A stretch of 64,000 bases of DNA from contig DASRDU010000006.1 in assembly GCA_035652435.1 (NCBI GenBank), positions 1-64,000 on the forward strand, read 5' to 3'. A program made the translations under genes and the position numbers. The notes beneath the pieces are model-generated. The model did not search any database and was not told where the DNA came from. It was given only the letters and a program-made list of their open reading frames with translations. This DNA comes from DASRDU01 sp035652435. Lineage in GTDB: Bacteria; Acidobacteriota; Blastocatellia; RBC074. Positions 42,459 to 51,882 of the stretch are shown here, in pieces (the first letter of the stretch is position 1; each line of letters opens with the position of its first letter).

Positions 42459-44321
42459 TTGATGAGTACGTCGCAAATCCACACGAATGGCAATTCTCAC
42501 AATGGCGTTCATCCGGCTCTGAAGCAGACCGTTCACGAGGCCCCGGCGGATGGCGGCAGACTGATTGTCCTGAGTGCGCCGCTGACGGAAATTATTGACC
42601 ACGCCGGGTATTTCATTCAGATGAGCATGGCCTCGCTGCCGATCTGGCTGGAGGGGATTCTCAACAAAAAGTATCCCCACTGGCGCGAGGTCGAGTACAA
42701 CGAGGACGGCTCGGCGCGCTACATGCCCGCCGGCGTGCGGCTGGTGGAAGCCTCGCTGCTCAGGCAGTACCGGCCGGAAGAGATCGCCTGCTGCTACCCG
42801 CAGGACATTCATAAATTCATCGGCCCCAATACGCGCGTCGTCGCGCTCTCGACTCACAACCCGCTGGGCGTGACTTTCGCGGCGGGCGTCTACACCTCGA
42901 TCTTCGGATCGTCGCGTGAGCCGATCAATTCGCATTACTCGAAGGAATTGTTCGCGACGATCAAAGGCAGTCCGTTTCGCGGCAATTTCAAGGTCATCGT
43001 CGGCGGTTCGGGCGGCTGGCAGATCATTCAGACGAACGGCTACGAGGAATACGGCATTGACTGCGTCGTCGAAGGTCGCAGCGAATCGAACGACGTGCTT
43101 GATCTTTTTGCGAAAGCCATTCGCGGCGAGGAACTGCCGCGCCAGATTGATGTCGTCCACCCGAAAGACCGCGACGCCATTCTCTTCCCTGACAAGCGCA
43201 CGACCTTTGGCGTGGTCGAGATGACGACGGGCTGCGGGCGCCGCTGCCAGTTCTGCGTGCCCGACCTGAACCCGCAGATTGACATGCCGAAGGAGAAGAT
43301 GATGGCCGCTGTCCGCGCCAACGTGCGCGAGGGCAACAGACAGATTTCGCTGGCCACCGAAGACATGTTCATCTGGGGTCAGGTGCATACCGACATCCCG
43401 TTTTACTTTCCGAACCGCGAGGCGCTGCTCGACCTCTACAGCGACGTCGTCAACACGCCCGGCGTCGAACAGCATGTGCTGAGTCATTCGACGATGGCGC
43501 CTGCCGTGGTTGACCCGCTGCTGATCGAAAAGCTCTCTGACATCCTGCTCGACAAAAGCCCGATTCACCTGCCTTACCTGAGCAGCCACCCGAAGCACAA
43601 GGCCCTGACGCCGCTGATCGGACTCGAAACCGGGTCGGTGCGGATGGCGAAGCAGATCATGCCGAGCAAGGGCGTGCCGTTCCCGATTGACGAATGGCCG
43701 AGCGTCTTCATCCGCGGGCTGGAAGTGATGAATAAAAACAACTGGTTCCCGGCGGTCACACTGATCGTCGGCAACCCGGGCGAAACCGATGAAGACACGA
43801 AGGCGACGCTCGACCTGATTTACGAGGTCGAACGGCGCGGACTGTTCGCCTTCTTCATCCCGTCAATCTTCACGCCTCTGCACGACACGCGGATGCAGGA
43901 CAAGGAAGGCGTGCGGGAGACTCAGCAGCTGCAGCCGCTGCAATGGCAGCTGATCATGAAGTGCTGGAAGATGAACCTGCGCCCGGGGCAGTACAGCTGG
44001 TGGGCTCCGACCGCATGGCGCGTCGGGGCGCTGGGTTTGTGGGCGTGGAAGCTGCGCAAGACCAACGGGCCGAATTTCACCTGGCCGCTGTTTATGTTTT
44101 CGAGCGCGCTGCCGGAAGGCGTGATGGCGAAGATGGGGAAGATTTACGTCGGCAAACCGTTCCGGGTGAAATCCCGTAAGGATCTGCTGGCAACGATCAA
44201 GCCTAATCAGCAGAAATTCCTGCGCGCGGACAACGGCGACCTGCCCGACAGCTGGCAGCCCTACACGCCACTCAGACAGGCAATCGAATCAGTGAAGGCA
44301 GATGTCCTGTCGGCATCGTGA
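42459..44321 (+). CDS. B12-binding-domain radical SAM protein
   Basis: A 620-residue protein. The N-terminal ~215 residues form a cobalamin-binding-like Rossmann domain (VVALSTHNPLG, KVIVGGSGGW, IDCVVEGRSE). The radical SAM core has the cluster motif C258-x3-C262-x2-C265 (TGCGRRCQFC). A C-terminal helical domain contains an aromatic stretch (YSWWAPTAWRVGALGLWAWK). Class-B-type enzymes methylate or rearrange unactivated carbons. The substrate is unknown. A lipid or natural product is plausible given the overlapping acetyltransferase gene and the P450 that follows. Confidence 0.9.
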   Translation: MMSTSQIHTNGNSHNGVHPALKQTVHEAPADGGRLIVLSAPLTEIIDHAGYFIQMSMASLPIWLEGILNKKYPHWREVEYNEDGSARYMPAGVRLVEASLLRQYRPEEIACCYPQDIHKFIGPNTRVVALSTHNPLGVTFAAGVYTSIFGSSREPINSHYSKELFATIKGSPFRGNFKVIVGGSGGWQIIQTNGYEEYGIDCVVEGRSESNDVLDLFAKAIRGEELPRQIDVVHPKDRDAILFPDKRTTFGVVEMTTGCGRRCQFCVPDLNPQIDMPKEKMMAAVRANVREGNRQISLATEDMFIWGQVHTDIPFYFPNREALLDLYSDVVNTPGVEQHVLSHSTMAPAVVDPLLIEKLSDILLDKSPIHLPYLSSHPKHKALTPLIGLETGSVRMAKQIMPSKGVPFPIDEWPSVFIRGLEVMNKNNWFPAVTLIVGNPGETDEDTKATLDLIYEVERRGLFAFFIPSIFTPLHDTRMQDKEGVRETQQLQPLQWQLIMKCWKMNLRPGQYSWWAPTAWRVGALGLWAWKLRKTNGPNFTWPLFMFSSALPEGVMAKMGKIYVGKPFRVKSRKDLLATIKPNQQKFLRADNGDLPDSWQPYTPLRQAIESVKADVLSAS

Positions 44322-44797
44322 TGGAACCGGAGTTCGTTACCGCTGAAACTTCAGACGTTGAAACCCTGCTGGTCTTTATGCGGGATTTCTACGAACACGA
44401 AAACCTCACGTTTGATGAACAGGTCGCGCGCAGGGCGTTGCGGCAAATCCTGACCGATGACGCGCTCGGCCGCGTTTTCCTGATCAGGTGCGGTGGTGAA
44501 GTGATCGGCTACACAGTTCTGACATTCGGCTTCAGCCTTGAATTTCGCGGGCGCGATGCGTTTGTGGATGAGCTGTACATTCGCGCCAGTCATCGGGGGC
44601 GCGGGATCGGAAAGTGCGCGCTCAGTTTCCTGTCCGATGTCTGCCGTGAACTTGATATTCGCGCCCTGCACCTGGAAGTCGAGCGGGCCAACACCGTCGC
44701 GCAGGGCGTTTACCGCAAGGCGGGGTTTGCGGATCATGACCGCTACCTGATGACCAGATGGGTCATCGGGAGTGAGCAGGAAAAAGGTGACAGTTGA
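44321..44797 (+). CDS. GNAT-family N-acetyltransferase
   Basis: A 158-residue acetyltransferase. The acetyl-CoA loop is ASHRGRGIGKCALSF, preceded by the strand DAFVDELYI and followed by ALHLEVERANTVAQGVYRKAGF. Its ATG overlaps the TGA of the radical SAM gene (GTGATG), so they are translationally coupled; GTG 44318 is the alternative start. The substrate is unknown. Coupling suggests that it acts on the same compound or in the same pathway as the radical SAM protein. Confidence 0.9.
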   Translation: MEPEFVTAETSDVETLLVFMRDFYEHENLTFDEQVARRALRQILTDDALGRVFLIRCGGEVIGYTVLTFGFSLEFRGRDAFVDELYIRASHRGRGIGKCALSFLSDVCRELDIRALHLEVERANTVAQGVYRKAGFADHDRYLMTRWVIGSEQEKGDS

Positions 44798-44851
44798 ACT
44801 CCGAGGTCCCTTTCAGCCGGCTTTTCATCCAGCCCCCTTTTTTGTCAGATA

Positions 44852-46219
44852 ATGAGCAGCGTAATCTCCACGCCTGTATCCGTTCCGCCTCTGCCTCCCG
44901 GCCCGAAAGGGAATTTCATCCTCGGCGTCATGCGCGATTACCAGCGTGATCAGTTCGGTTTCGTCGAACGCTGCGCCAGCGAGTACGGCGACATCGTGCG
45001 GATGAAATTTCTGTACGTCCATAGCGTCTTTATCTTCCACCCCGACCTGATCGAAGCGGTGCTGGTGACGAACCAGCGCAATTTCATCAAGCCCGCCTCG
45101 ATGCGCACGCCGTTTATGCGGCGGCTCGTCGGCAACGGGCTGCTGACGAGCGAGGGCGATTTCTGGAAGCGGCAGCGGAGGCTGGCGCAACCGGCTTTCC
45201 ACCGCGAGCGCGTCAACGCTTACGGCCGCGTCATGGTGGAGTTCGCGGAGCGAATGACTGCCGCGTGGCGGCCGGGCGAGACGCGAGACGCTCACCAGGA
45301 CATGATGAAGCTGACGCTTGAAATCGTCGCGAAGACGCTTTTTGACGCCGACATCACCGGCAGGGCCGGCACAGTTGGCGACGCACTCAGTATCGCCGTC
45401 GAGCCATTTAGCGAGCAGGCCACATTCAAGTGGATGCTCGATAACCGCCTGCCCACGCCCGGCAACCGGCGCTTTCACCGCGCCGTCGGGCGGCTCGATG
45501 AGATCATCTTCGACATCATCAGCGAACGTCGCCGGAGCGGTGAGGATCGCGGCGATCTGCTCTCGATGCTGCTGATGGCTCAGGACACTGAAGAAGGCGG
45601 CAGCATGTCGGACCGGCAGTTGCGCGATGAGGCGATGACGATCTTTCTGGCCGGGCACGAAACCACCGCGCTGGCGCTGTCGTGGTCGTGGTATCTGCTC
45701 TCACAACATCCCGAAGCCGAGGCAAAGCTGCACGCCGAACTCGAAAGCGTTCTGGGCGGCCGCGCGCCGGGCGTCGCTAATCTGCCCGCGCTGCGTTACA
45801 CCGAAATGATCGTGAAGGAGACGATGCGGTTGTATCCGCCCGCCTGGGCGGTGGGTCGGGCGGCGGTTGAGGATTGTGAAATCGGCGGCTGGCACATCCC
45901 CGCCAGATCACAGATTTATATGTTCCAGTGGGTCGTGCAGCGCGACCCGCGCTTCTTCGACCGGCCGGACGAGTTTATCCCCGGGCGGTGGACTGAGGAA
46001 TTTACGAAGCAGTTGCCGCGATACGCTTATTTCCCGTTCGGCGGCGGCCCGCGCCTGTGCATCGGCAATTCGTTTGCGCTGATGGAAGCCGTATTGCTGC
46101 TGGCGACGGTGGCGCAGAAGTTCAGACTGAAACTCGTGCCGGGACAGACGATCAGGCCCGTACCTTCGATCACACTTCGGCCTGAACAAGGAATCAAAGT
46201 GCTGGTTGAGAAAAGATGA
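44852..46219 (+). CDS. cytochrome P450
   Basis: A 455-residue soluble P450: the I-helix oxygen-activation motif AGHETTALA, the K-helix ExxR in KETMRLYPP, the PERF-like FIPGRW, and the heme loop FGGGPRLCIGN with the thiolate C403. No membrane anchor, so it is cytosolic and should use a ferredoxin or flavodoxin; none is adjacent. The family layout resembles CYP102/CYP4-like fatty acid or terpene hydroxylases. It follows the GNAT gene by 54 bp and may be co-transcribed. Confidence 0.95.
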   Translation: MSSVISTPVSVPPLPPGPKGNFILGVMRDYQRDQFGFVERCASEYGDIVRMKFLYVHSVFIFHPDLIEAVLVTNQRNFIKPASMRTPFMRRLVGNGLLTSEGDFWKRQRRLAQPAFHRERVNAYGRVMVEFAERMTAAWRPGETRDAHQDMMKLTLEIVAKTLFDADITGRAGTVGDALSIAVEPFSEQATFKWMLDNRLPTPGNRRFHRAVGRLDEIIFDIISERRRSGEDRGDLLSMLLMAQDTEEGGSMSDRQLRDEAMTIFLAGHETTALALSWSWYLLSQHPEAEAKLHAELESVLGGRAPGVANLPALRYTEMIVKETMRLYPPAWAVGRAAVEDCEIGGWHIPARSQIYMFQWVVQRDPRFFDRPDEFIPGRWTEEFTKQLPRYAYFPFGGGPRLCIGNSFALMEAVLLLATVAQKFRLKLVPGQTIRPVPSITLRPEQGIKVLVEKR

Positions 46220-46450
46220 TTGATTGAAAATTCGTAAAGTCATCGCTGTCGAAGCAGATCAAACCCTCAGCCCCCGGGCAAATCCTGCGATCAGCAGCCA
46301 GCCTGCACCAAATCGTCAGGAATGGGTTACCGATTGGTATGAAACTGACACCTGCGGCAACTAAGCATCACGCCTGACAACTTTACACAAATTCCCACAA
46401 ACCAATCCCTCTTATAACTTTAGCTGGAAAAGCCTGAATGCATTAATTAC

Positions 46451-46467
46451 CTGGCACGCAGCTTGTT
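46451..46467 (+). promoter_or_regulatory. sigma-54-like -24/-12 element
   Basis: The sequence CTGGCACGCAGCTTGTT matches the -24/-12 consensus except that the -12 GC reads GT. The GG and the -12 dinucleotide are spaced exactly as required. Transcription would begin near 46478. It precedes a structured non-coding stretch. Confidence 0.4.
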
Positions 46468-46477
46468 TTACTCGTTG

Positions 46478-46931
46478 TCACCCTGACTGGGGAAAAGAAG
46501 GTTTGTAGCTGATTGACAGTAATGGAAAGTGCTGATGACCGACGGCAGCAACGGTACTGATCAATGGATCAGCTCTGAAGGTCTCCACTGATCATTGATG
46601 CCGGTACAATGAAAGGCGGATTCACGACTTCGGATTCCTCCAGCGGCTGCAACGTGGGTTTTCGTGAGGCACGCCGTGACCGGCATAACCCCACCTGTCA
46701 GGATAGGTGATCAGTTACTGCAGGACGAAGCAAAAGTTCATTGAGATCGGCGCGCGATCAGGAGAATTAAGGGGGTCAGGCTCTCACCGTGAGAATCTGG
46801 AATTCTCCACCGCGCGTCCGTACAAATTTCCCGGCAACCGCTCGCAGGTTGAGATGGGAAGTAAACGCCGCGCGGTGGACGTAAAGGGGGCTGAAAGGAC
46901 GAATCTTTCAGCGTTCGCCGCGCGGCGTTTT
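46478..46931 (+). ncRNA. candidate structured non-coding RNA, family unknown
   Basis: No gene fits 46220-47343. Within it, pairing segments nest. CAGTAA plus CTGATGACC (46517-46522, 46532-46540) pair with GGTGATCAG plus TTACTG (46706-46720), around a hairpin at 46560-46599. Next come GAGAAT/ATTCTC (46791-46807), TCCACCGCGCG/CGCGCGGTGGA (46806-46816, 46869-46879) enclosing a two-part hairpin at 46828-46860, GCTGAAAG/CTTTCAGC (46890-46912), and a palindrome with TTTT (46916-46931) like an intrinsic terminator. I do not recognise 6S, RNase P, tmRNA, SRP RNA or a known riboswitch. The strand is inferred from the T-run. Confidence 0.35.
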
Positions 46932-47149
46932 GCATTTCTGCCGCCCGCCTGTCGAGTTACAATGATCCCGCCTTACACTTCATTCAGAAATCTGAACGCG
47001 AATCCGAAAATCTGGACTCCGTAAGGTAATCCTGCAAATTATCTGTCATTGCAAAGACAGATATATCTTCCTCCTAACCCTATCCCACCACAATATTTAC
47101 CGACCCGCCTTGATTCTGGAAGAATCAGACTCATCCTGCTTTTCTTCGG

Positions 47150-47166
47150 TCGGCATATTGCTTGCC
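47150..47166 (+). promoter_or_regulatory. sigma-54-like promoter of the first TonB receptor
   Basis: TCGGCATATTGCTTGCC has GG (47152-47153) and GC (47164-47165) at the -24/-12 spacing with TTGC intact. The same GTCGGCATATT..TTGC block precedes the second receptor. The predicted start near 47177 leaves a ~165-nt leader. Confidence 0.5.
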
Positions 47167-47343
47167 TGTTCCTGAAATCCATCCCGTAATCTTTTCAGAA
47201 GAATTTATCATCGCCCCGATGACACGATTCCCAATTGATCCAAAGCAATGAATAAAAATCAACATCGCTGAATTTTTGAGATTACAGACTACCATATCCG
47301 GGCGTTTTTCTGCGCCCGATCTGTCAACCAATCAGGAGGGTTT

Positions 47344-50300
47344 ATGATTCACAGCCGGTCAGTTTTCAGAAGCGGGCTGATGGTGATTTTCGTTGTGATG
47401 AGCGCGGTTGCCGCCTTCGCTCAAAATACCACCATTTCAGGAGCAGTTACCGATCCGCAGGGCAATGCCATTGCGGGGGCAACGGTTACCGCTATCAATA
47501 AGTCCACGGGACTCACCCGCACCGTGACTACTACCAGTGAAGGTACATATCAGATTCCCCAGATTGTTCCGGGGACCTATCAGGTGCGTGTCGAAGCCCA
47601 AGGGTTCAAAGCCGTCATTCAAGAAAATGTGCAGGTACTGGTCAGTACCCCACTGACTCTCAACATCTCTTTCAGGGATGTCGGCGCGGTCAGCGAATCT
47701 GTCACCGTTCAGGGCGGCGAGTCAGTGCTGAATACCAGTGACGCGACGATTGGCAATACGTTTGAGAACCGGAAGGTTGTCGAACTTCCTCTGAACGCCC
47801 GAAACGTGGTCGGCCTGCTTTCACTTCAGCCCGGCGTGACCGCCAGCGGCGAAGTCAACGGTGGCCGCTCTGACCAGGCCAACGTCACGCTGGATGGCGT
47901 GGACGTTAATGAGCAGCAGGGCGGCGCGGCATTTTTCAGCGTGCTGCGTTCGACGCCGGATTCATTGCAGGAATTCCGCGTCACCACGACGAACCCGAAC
48001 GCCGATCAGGGCCGCTCGTCAGGCGCGCAGGTCGCGCTGGTGACGAAGTCGGGGACGAACACATTTCACGGCTCGCTTTACGAATATCACCGCAACACGA
48101 TTACCACGGCCAATGACTGGTTCAATAATAAAGCAGGTGTCGAGCGCCCGAAGCTGCTCCGCAACATCTTCGGCGGGGCGATTGGCGGCCCGATCAAAAA
48201 GGACAAGGCATTCTTCTTCTTCACCTACGAGGGCTTCCGTGAAGCCACCGGCACGACGGTCGTGCGCGAAGTCCCGCTGCCTTCGCTGGGTCAGGGAATC
48301 GTTCGTTACATCACAGAAGACGGCAAGAGCAATCAGTTCAACTCCTGCCCGGCAGGTACCCCTGCGGGAGTCAACTGCCTGAGCCGCTCGCAGATCAGCA
48401 CCGGCTACTTGGCTGCATACGGGGTTGACCCCGGAACCAACTCCGCCGCGATCGCGGTGCTTGCTGCCGCAGCGAATCGTTACAAGGCGAATGATACGAC
48501 CGTCGGCGACGGGCTTAACACCAGCGGTTTTCGTTTCAATGCCAATACGCCGTCAAACCTGAATGTCTCTTACCTGCGTTTCGACTATAACCTGACCGAC
48601 AAGCAGAGCGTCTTCGCTCGCGGTGGCTATCAGTCGGATAACATCACCAGAACTCAGCGCTTCCCGGATACGCTTGCGCCGAAGACCTGGGTTCACCCGA
48701 TCGGGCTTTCTCTCGGCCACCAGTGGACACTCTCTAACACGCTCGTCAATACCGCCCGGTATGGCCTGACCCGTTCGGCCTTTACGGTGGGCGGCGACTC
48801 ACAGGCGAACTCGATCTCCTTCCGGTTTATTTTCCAGCCGCTCAACTTCTCCCGCACCCTCAGCCGGATCACGCCGGTGCATAACTTCACTGATGATCTG
48901 GCATGGAGCAAGGGAAATCATGCCCTGCAGTTCGGCACCAACATTCGTCTGATCAGGAACTCCCGCAATTCGCTGGGGTCGTCCTTTGATGTGGCCGTCA
49001 CCAACCCGTCGTTCTATGACTTCTCAGGCGACGTAGTCGTTACTGACGATTTCGGCGACCCGATCTTCCCGAACGTGGGCGGCTCGACTGATGACCTGCG
49101 GGATGCACTGACCGCGCTCATCGGGCGCTATACGCAATACAGCTTCAACCTGAACTACGCCAAGAGCGGCCAGTTGCAGCCGGTTGGTACACCCGTCAAA
49201 CGCGATTTCAAAACTCAGGAGTATGAAGCTTATGCTCAGGACAGCTGGCGCATCCGCCCGAATCTGACCGTCGGTTATGGGCTGCGCTGGTCAACCTCAA
49301 CGCCGGTTTATGAGGCCAACGGGTTGCAGGTGAAGCCGGTGCAGAGCCTTGGCAAATTCTTCGAGCAGCGGGTGGCCGGCGCCAACGCCGGCAAGCCGTT
49401 CAATGATCTGATTTCGGTTGATCTGGCCGGCAAGGCCAACGGCAGGGATGGGTACTACGATCAGGACTGGAATAACTTCGCCCCATCAGTATCCGTTGCG
49501 TGGTCGCCGAACTTCAGGAGCGGGTTGCTGAAAACAATCCTTGGTGAAAACAAGAGTACTTTCCGCGGCGGTTTCCGCATGACCTATGACCGAATCGGCA
49601 GCGCTCTGGCAGTGGCGTTCGACCTGAACTCCACGCTCGGTTACCGGCTCGGCCCGGCAATCGCCGCCAACACTTTCAATGTCAGCGACCGCCTCGGGCC
49701 GCTCTTCACCGGGTTCGATCAGAATCTGCGTGGCCTGCCTCGCCTGACAGTCAACCCGACGCTCACCTTCCCTCTGACAACGCCGGCCGATGAGGATCAG
49801 CGTATCGAGCAGTCGCTGGACGACAGGCTGAGGACGCCGTACAACTACAGCTTCAACCTGTCTTACGGCCGCGATCTGGGCAGAGGCTATTCGTTTGAAG
49901 TCAGTTACGTCGGGCGCATCGCCCGTGACCTGCTGGTGTCGCGTGACATCCTGCACCTGAACAATCTGAAGGATCCGAAATCGGGAACGGATTGGTACAC
50001 GGCGATTCGCCAGTTGATTGATCTGCGGTACAAGGACGCGGCAATCACCTCGGTGCAACCGATTCCTTACTTCGAGAATATCGTTCCCGGACTGGCCGGA
50101 ACCTACAACGTCCTCGGCACAAACAGGGTGCTGACCGCTACCCAGGCAGCCTACCGTCGCATTGCCAAAACTGCTGTCGGGGGGCGCAACACGACTGACT
50201 ATACATTTGTGCAGCTGCTCTGGGATGATGGACTTGGATATGGCAACAATCTCTTCTTCCATCCGCAGTATGCTACGTTTGCAGCTTACTCGACGATTGG

Positions 50301-51111
50301 TACTTCGGATTACAACTCGCTCCAGATGAGCTTCAGAAAGCGTTTTGGCAATAACCTGACCTTCGATTTCAACTACACGCTGGCTCATTCGTTTGACACG
50401 GCGTCCGGCACTGAATCGTCGGGCACGATCTCGTCGGGCGCGTCACTGATCCTGAACCCGCTCAATCTGGATGTGAATCGCGGCCCGTCGGATTTCGACA
50501 TCCGTCATCTGATCAATGCGAATTACATCTACAACCTGCCCTTCGGTAAGGGGCAGAAGTTCTTCGGCAATATGTCCAGAGTGGGTGACGCCTTCTTCGG
50601 CGGCTGGTCACTGACGGGCATCTTCCGCTGGAACACCGGGTTGCCGGCAGGTCAGCCCTATGACGACGCCCGATGGGCGACCAACTGGAACGTGCAATCG
50701 AATGCCGTCGCGATCCGTCCGGTGGTAACCGATCCGACGCGCACCGGCGACCCGAACCTGTTCAGTGATCCGGCCGGCGCGTACCATAGCTACCGCAACC
50801 CTTACCCGGGTGAGCAGGGCGATCGCAACAGCCTGCGTGACCCCGGCTACGTCGCGCTGGACGCGGGACTCTATAAGACCTTCACCCTGCCCGGAGAAAA
50901 GATAAAACTCAAATTCCGCTGGGAGGTTTATAACGTCACGAACACGCAACGTTTCACAGGCGTTGATGGTGACGGGTTCGGCCTGCCACGCGACCCATTC
51001 CTGGGTGGGACGCCGCCGACCGGGTTTGGAAAACTCACCGCAACCCAAGCTCCGCTGAATGAGAACAAGGCCGGGCGCGTGATGCAGTTCGCCTTGCGGA
51101 TTGAATTCTGA
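47344..51111 (+). CDS. Oar/SusC-like TonB-dependent receptor with carboxypeptidase-regulatory domain (copy 1)
   Basis: A 1255-residue outer-membrane protein. Signal peptide at residues 1-~26 (ending AFAQ). A carboxypeptidase-regulatory/CNA-B-like domain at ~28-115 (ISGAVTDPQGNAIAGATVTA, YQIPQIVPGTYQVRVEAQGF). A plug at ~125-240 (LNARNVVGLLSLQPGV, VNGGRSDQANVTLDGVDVNEQQGG), then a long beta-barrel ending in the terminal Phe used by the BAM machinery (RIEF). The family takes up large substrates such as glycans or peptides, or shapes the outer membrane. The start follows CAGGAGGGTTT. It is a tandem paralogue of the next gene. No SusD partner is present. Confidence 0.93.
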   Translation: MIHSRSVFRSGLMVIFVVMSAVAAFAQNTTISGAVTDPQGNAIAGATVTAINKSTGLTRTVTTTSEGTYQIPQIVPGTYQVRVEAQGFKAVIQENVQVLVSTPLTLNISFRDVGAVSESVTVQGGESVLNTSDATIGNTFENRKVVELPLNARNVVGLLSLQPGVTASGEVNGGRSDQANVTLDGVDVNEQQGGAAFFSVLRSTPDSLQEFRVTTTNPNADQGRSSGAQVALVTKSGTNTFHGSLYEYHRNTITTANDWFNNKAGVERPKLLRNIFGGAIGGPIKKDKAFFFFTYEGFREATGTTVVREVPLPSLGQGIVRYITEDGKSNQFNSCPAGTPAGVNCLSRSQISTGYLAAYGVDPGTNSAAIAVLAAAANRYKANDTTVGDGLNTSGFRFNANTPSNLNVSYLRFDYNLTDKQSVFARGGYQSDNITRTQRFPDTLAPKTWVHPIGLSLGHQWTLSNTLVNTARYGLTRSAFTVGGDSQANSISFRFIFQPLNFSRTLSRITPVHNFTDDLAWSKGNHALQFGTNIRLIRNSRNSLGSSFDVAVTNPSFYDFSGDVVVTDDFGDPIFPNVGGSTDDLRDALTALIGRYTQYSFNLNYAKSGQLQPVGTPVKRDFKTQEYEAYAQDSWRIRPNLTVGYGLRWSTSTPVYEANGLQVKPVQSLGKFFEQRVAGANAGKPFNDLISVDLAGKANGRDGYYDQDWNNFAPSVSVAWSPNFRSGLLKTILGENKSTFRGGFRMTYDRIGSALAVAFDLNSTLGYRLGPAIAANTFNVSDRLGPLFTGFDQNLRGLPRLTVNPTLTFPLTTPADEDQRIEQSLDDRLRTPYNYSFNLSYGRDLGRGYSFEVSYVGRIARDLLVSRDILHLNNLKDPKSGTDWYTAIRQLIDLRYKDAAITSVQPIPYFENIVPGLAGTYNVLGTNRVLTATQAAYRRIAKTAVGGRNTTDYTFVQLLWDDGLGYGNNLFFHPQYATFAAYSTIGTSDYNSLQMSFRKRFGNNLTFDFNYTLAHSFDTASGTESSGTISSGASLILNPLNLDVNRGPSDFDIRHLINANYIYNLPFGKGQKFFGNMSRVGDAFFGGWSLTGIFRWNTGLPAGQPYDDARWATNWNVQSNAVAIRPVVTDPTRTGDPNLFSDPAGAYHSYRNPYPGEQGDRNSLRDPGYVALDAGLYKTFTLPGEKIKLKFRWEVYNVTNTQRFTGVDGDGFGLPRDPFLGGTPPTGFGKLTATQAPLNENKAGRVMQFALRIEF

Positions 51112-51138
51112 TTCAGTGAATCGAATCTGCTGACGGAT

Positions 51139-51180
51139 GGCTGGCCGTATGGTGATAAGACCACACGGCCAGCCTCTTTT
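51139..51180 (+). terminator. intrinsic terminator after receptor copy 1
   Basis: GGCTGGCCGT..GG at 51139-51152 pairs with CC..ACGGCCAGCC (51161-51174), followed by TCTTTT. The stop of the receptor lies ~28 nt before it. The two receptors therefore probably have separate transcripts. Confidence 0.8.
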
Positions 51181-51533
51181 GCTTGCTTCGGACGGCTGAA
51201 TAAAAATCGCTCAGGGGCTCCGCCTGCCGTGTGCGTACTGAAGTGCCGGCCTTCGCCTCCGCAGTCAGAGCCTCTGCACAGTCAATTCGGGACAGGAAGA
51301 ATGAGGTTTGAAAGCTTCTCTGCCCTGTGCTACACGAGTAGTATCGCGTTTCCACCACAAATGGCTTTACAAAACTCCTGTCCGAAAATTTGAATTGAAT
51401 CCAAAAAACTGGACTGGCTTGCCAAGTAGGATATAATATGCATCCTCCGACGACAGGAAGCACCGGTAGCTAAGTCCAGCAATTCAATCAGCTTCTTTTG
51501 CTCCAGATCAGAACATTCAGGCTATTACCTGCT
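51181..51533. other. non-coding spacer between the receptor genes
   Basis: No gene seen. A TATAAT-like box at 51432-51437 has only a weak -35 partner. The region leads into the sigma-54-like site at 51535. Confidence 0.4.
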
Positions 51534-51534
51534 G

Positions 51535-51551
51535 TCGGCATATTTTTTGCA
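51535..51551 (+). promoter_or_regulatory. sigma-54-like promoter of the second TonB receptor
   Basis: TCGGCATATTTTTTGCA has GG (51537-51538) and GC (51549-51550) at the required spacing with TTGCA matching the -12 consensus. It shares GTCGGCATATT..TTGC with the site ahead of copy 1. The predicted start is near 51562, leaving a ~320-nt leader. Confidence 0.5.
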
Positions 51552-51882
51552 TCTTTTTAATTTCTCTCTTGCAGGGTTTCGCAAGACCTCGTACCCGCTT
51601 AGATAGTCAACCACCAACTTAAGGCTGCTGGTCATCTGGTTGTCAGGCGCCTGCTTATGATGCCAATTCTGATCAGGCAACATGTCCCCGTTCTCTCGCG
51701 GAAAAACCTTTTCGCGGATTAGTACCATTTTCAATCTGAGCCGCCTTCAGGGTGCAATAAGGCATCACATTTTCGGTTTCCACTCAAGCTTAAGCATCAG
51801 ACCAACCGCTATTGTCGAAATAATCGCAGCCGTGGCCGGGAGGGCCAGGTTTCGATCCAACAACCACTCAACGGGAGGATTT

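Noticed and set aside
42327..43598. Minus-strand frame of 423 codons
   Set aside because: It is antisense to the radical SAM gene, which has a complete cluster motif and co-translated neighbour. It is a shadow frame.
46517..46720. Possible 6S RNA or RNase P RNA
   Set aside because: Nested pairing is present, but none of the conserved core sequences of those RNAs could be found by eye.
46828..46860. Possible SAM-I riboswitch
   Set aside because: CGGCAACC with a GGTTG partner recalls one arm, but the GGAGGGA..GATGAA part of the core is absent and the downstream gene is not methionine-related.
46707..47024. 105-codon plus frame in the non-coding gap
   Set aside because: It crosses the predicted hairpins and terminator, has no ribosome site and no domain-like sequence. 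I treat the stretch as non-coding.
49486..50388. Minus-strand frame of 300 codons inside the TonB receptor
   Set aside because: The receptor reads continuously across it on the plus strand with homologous sequence in its paralogue.
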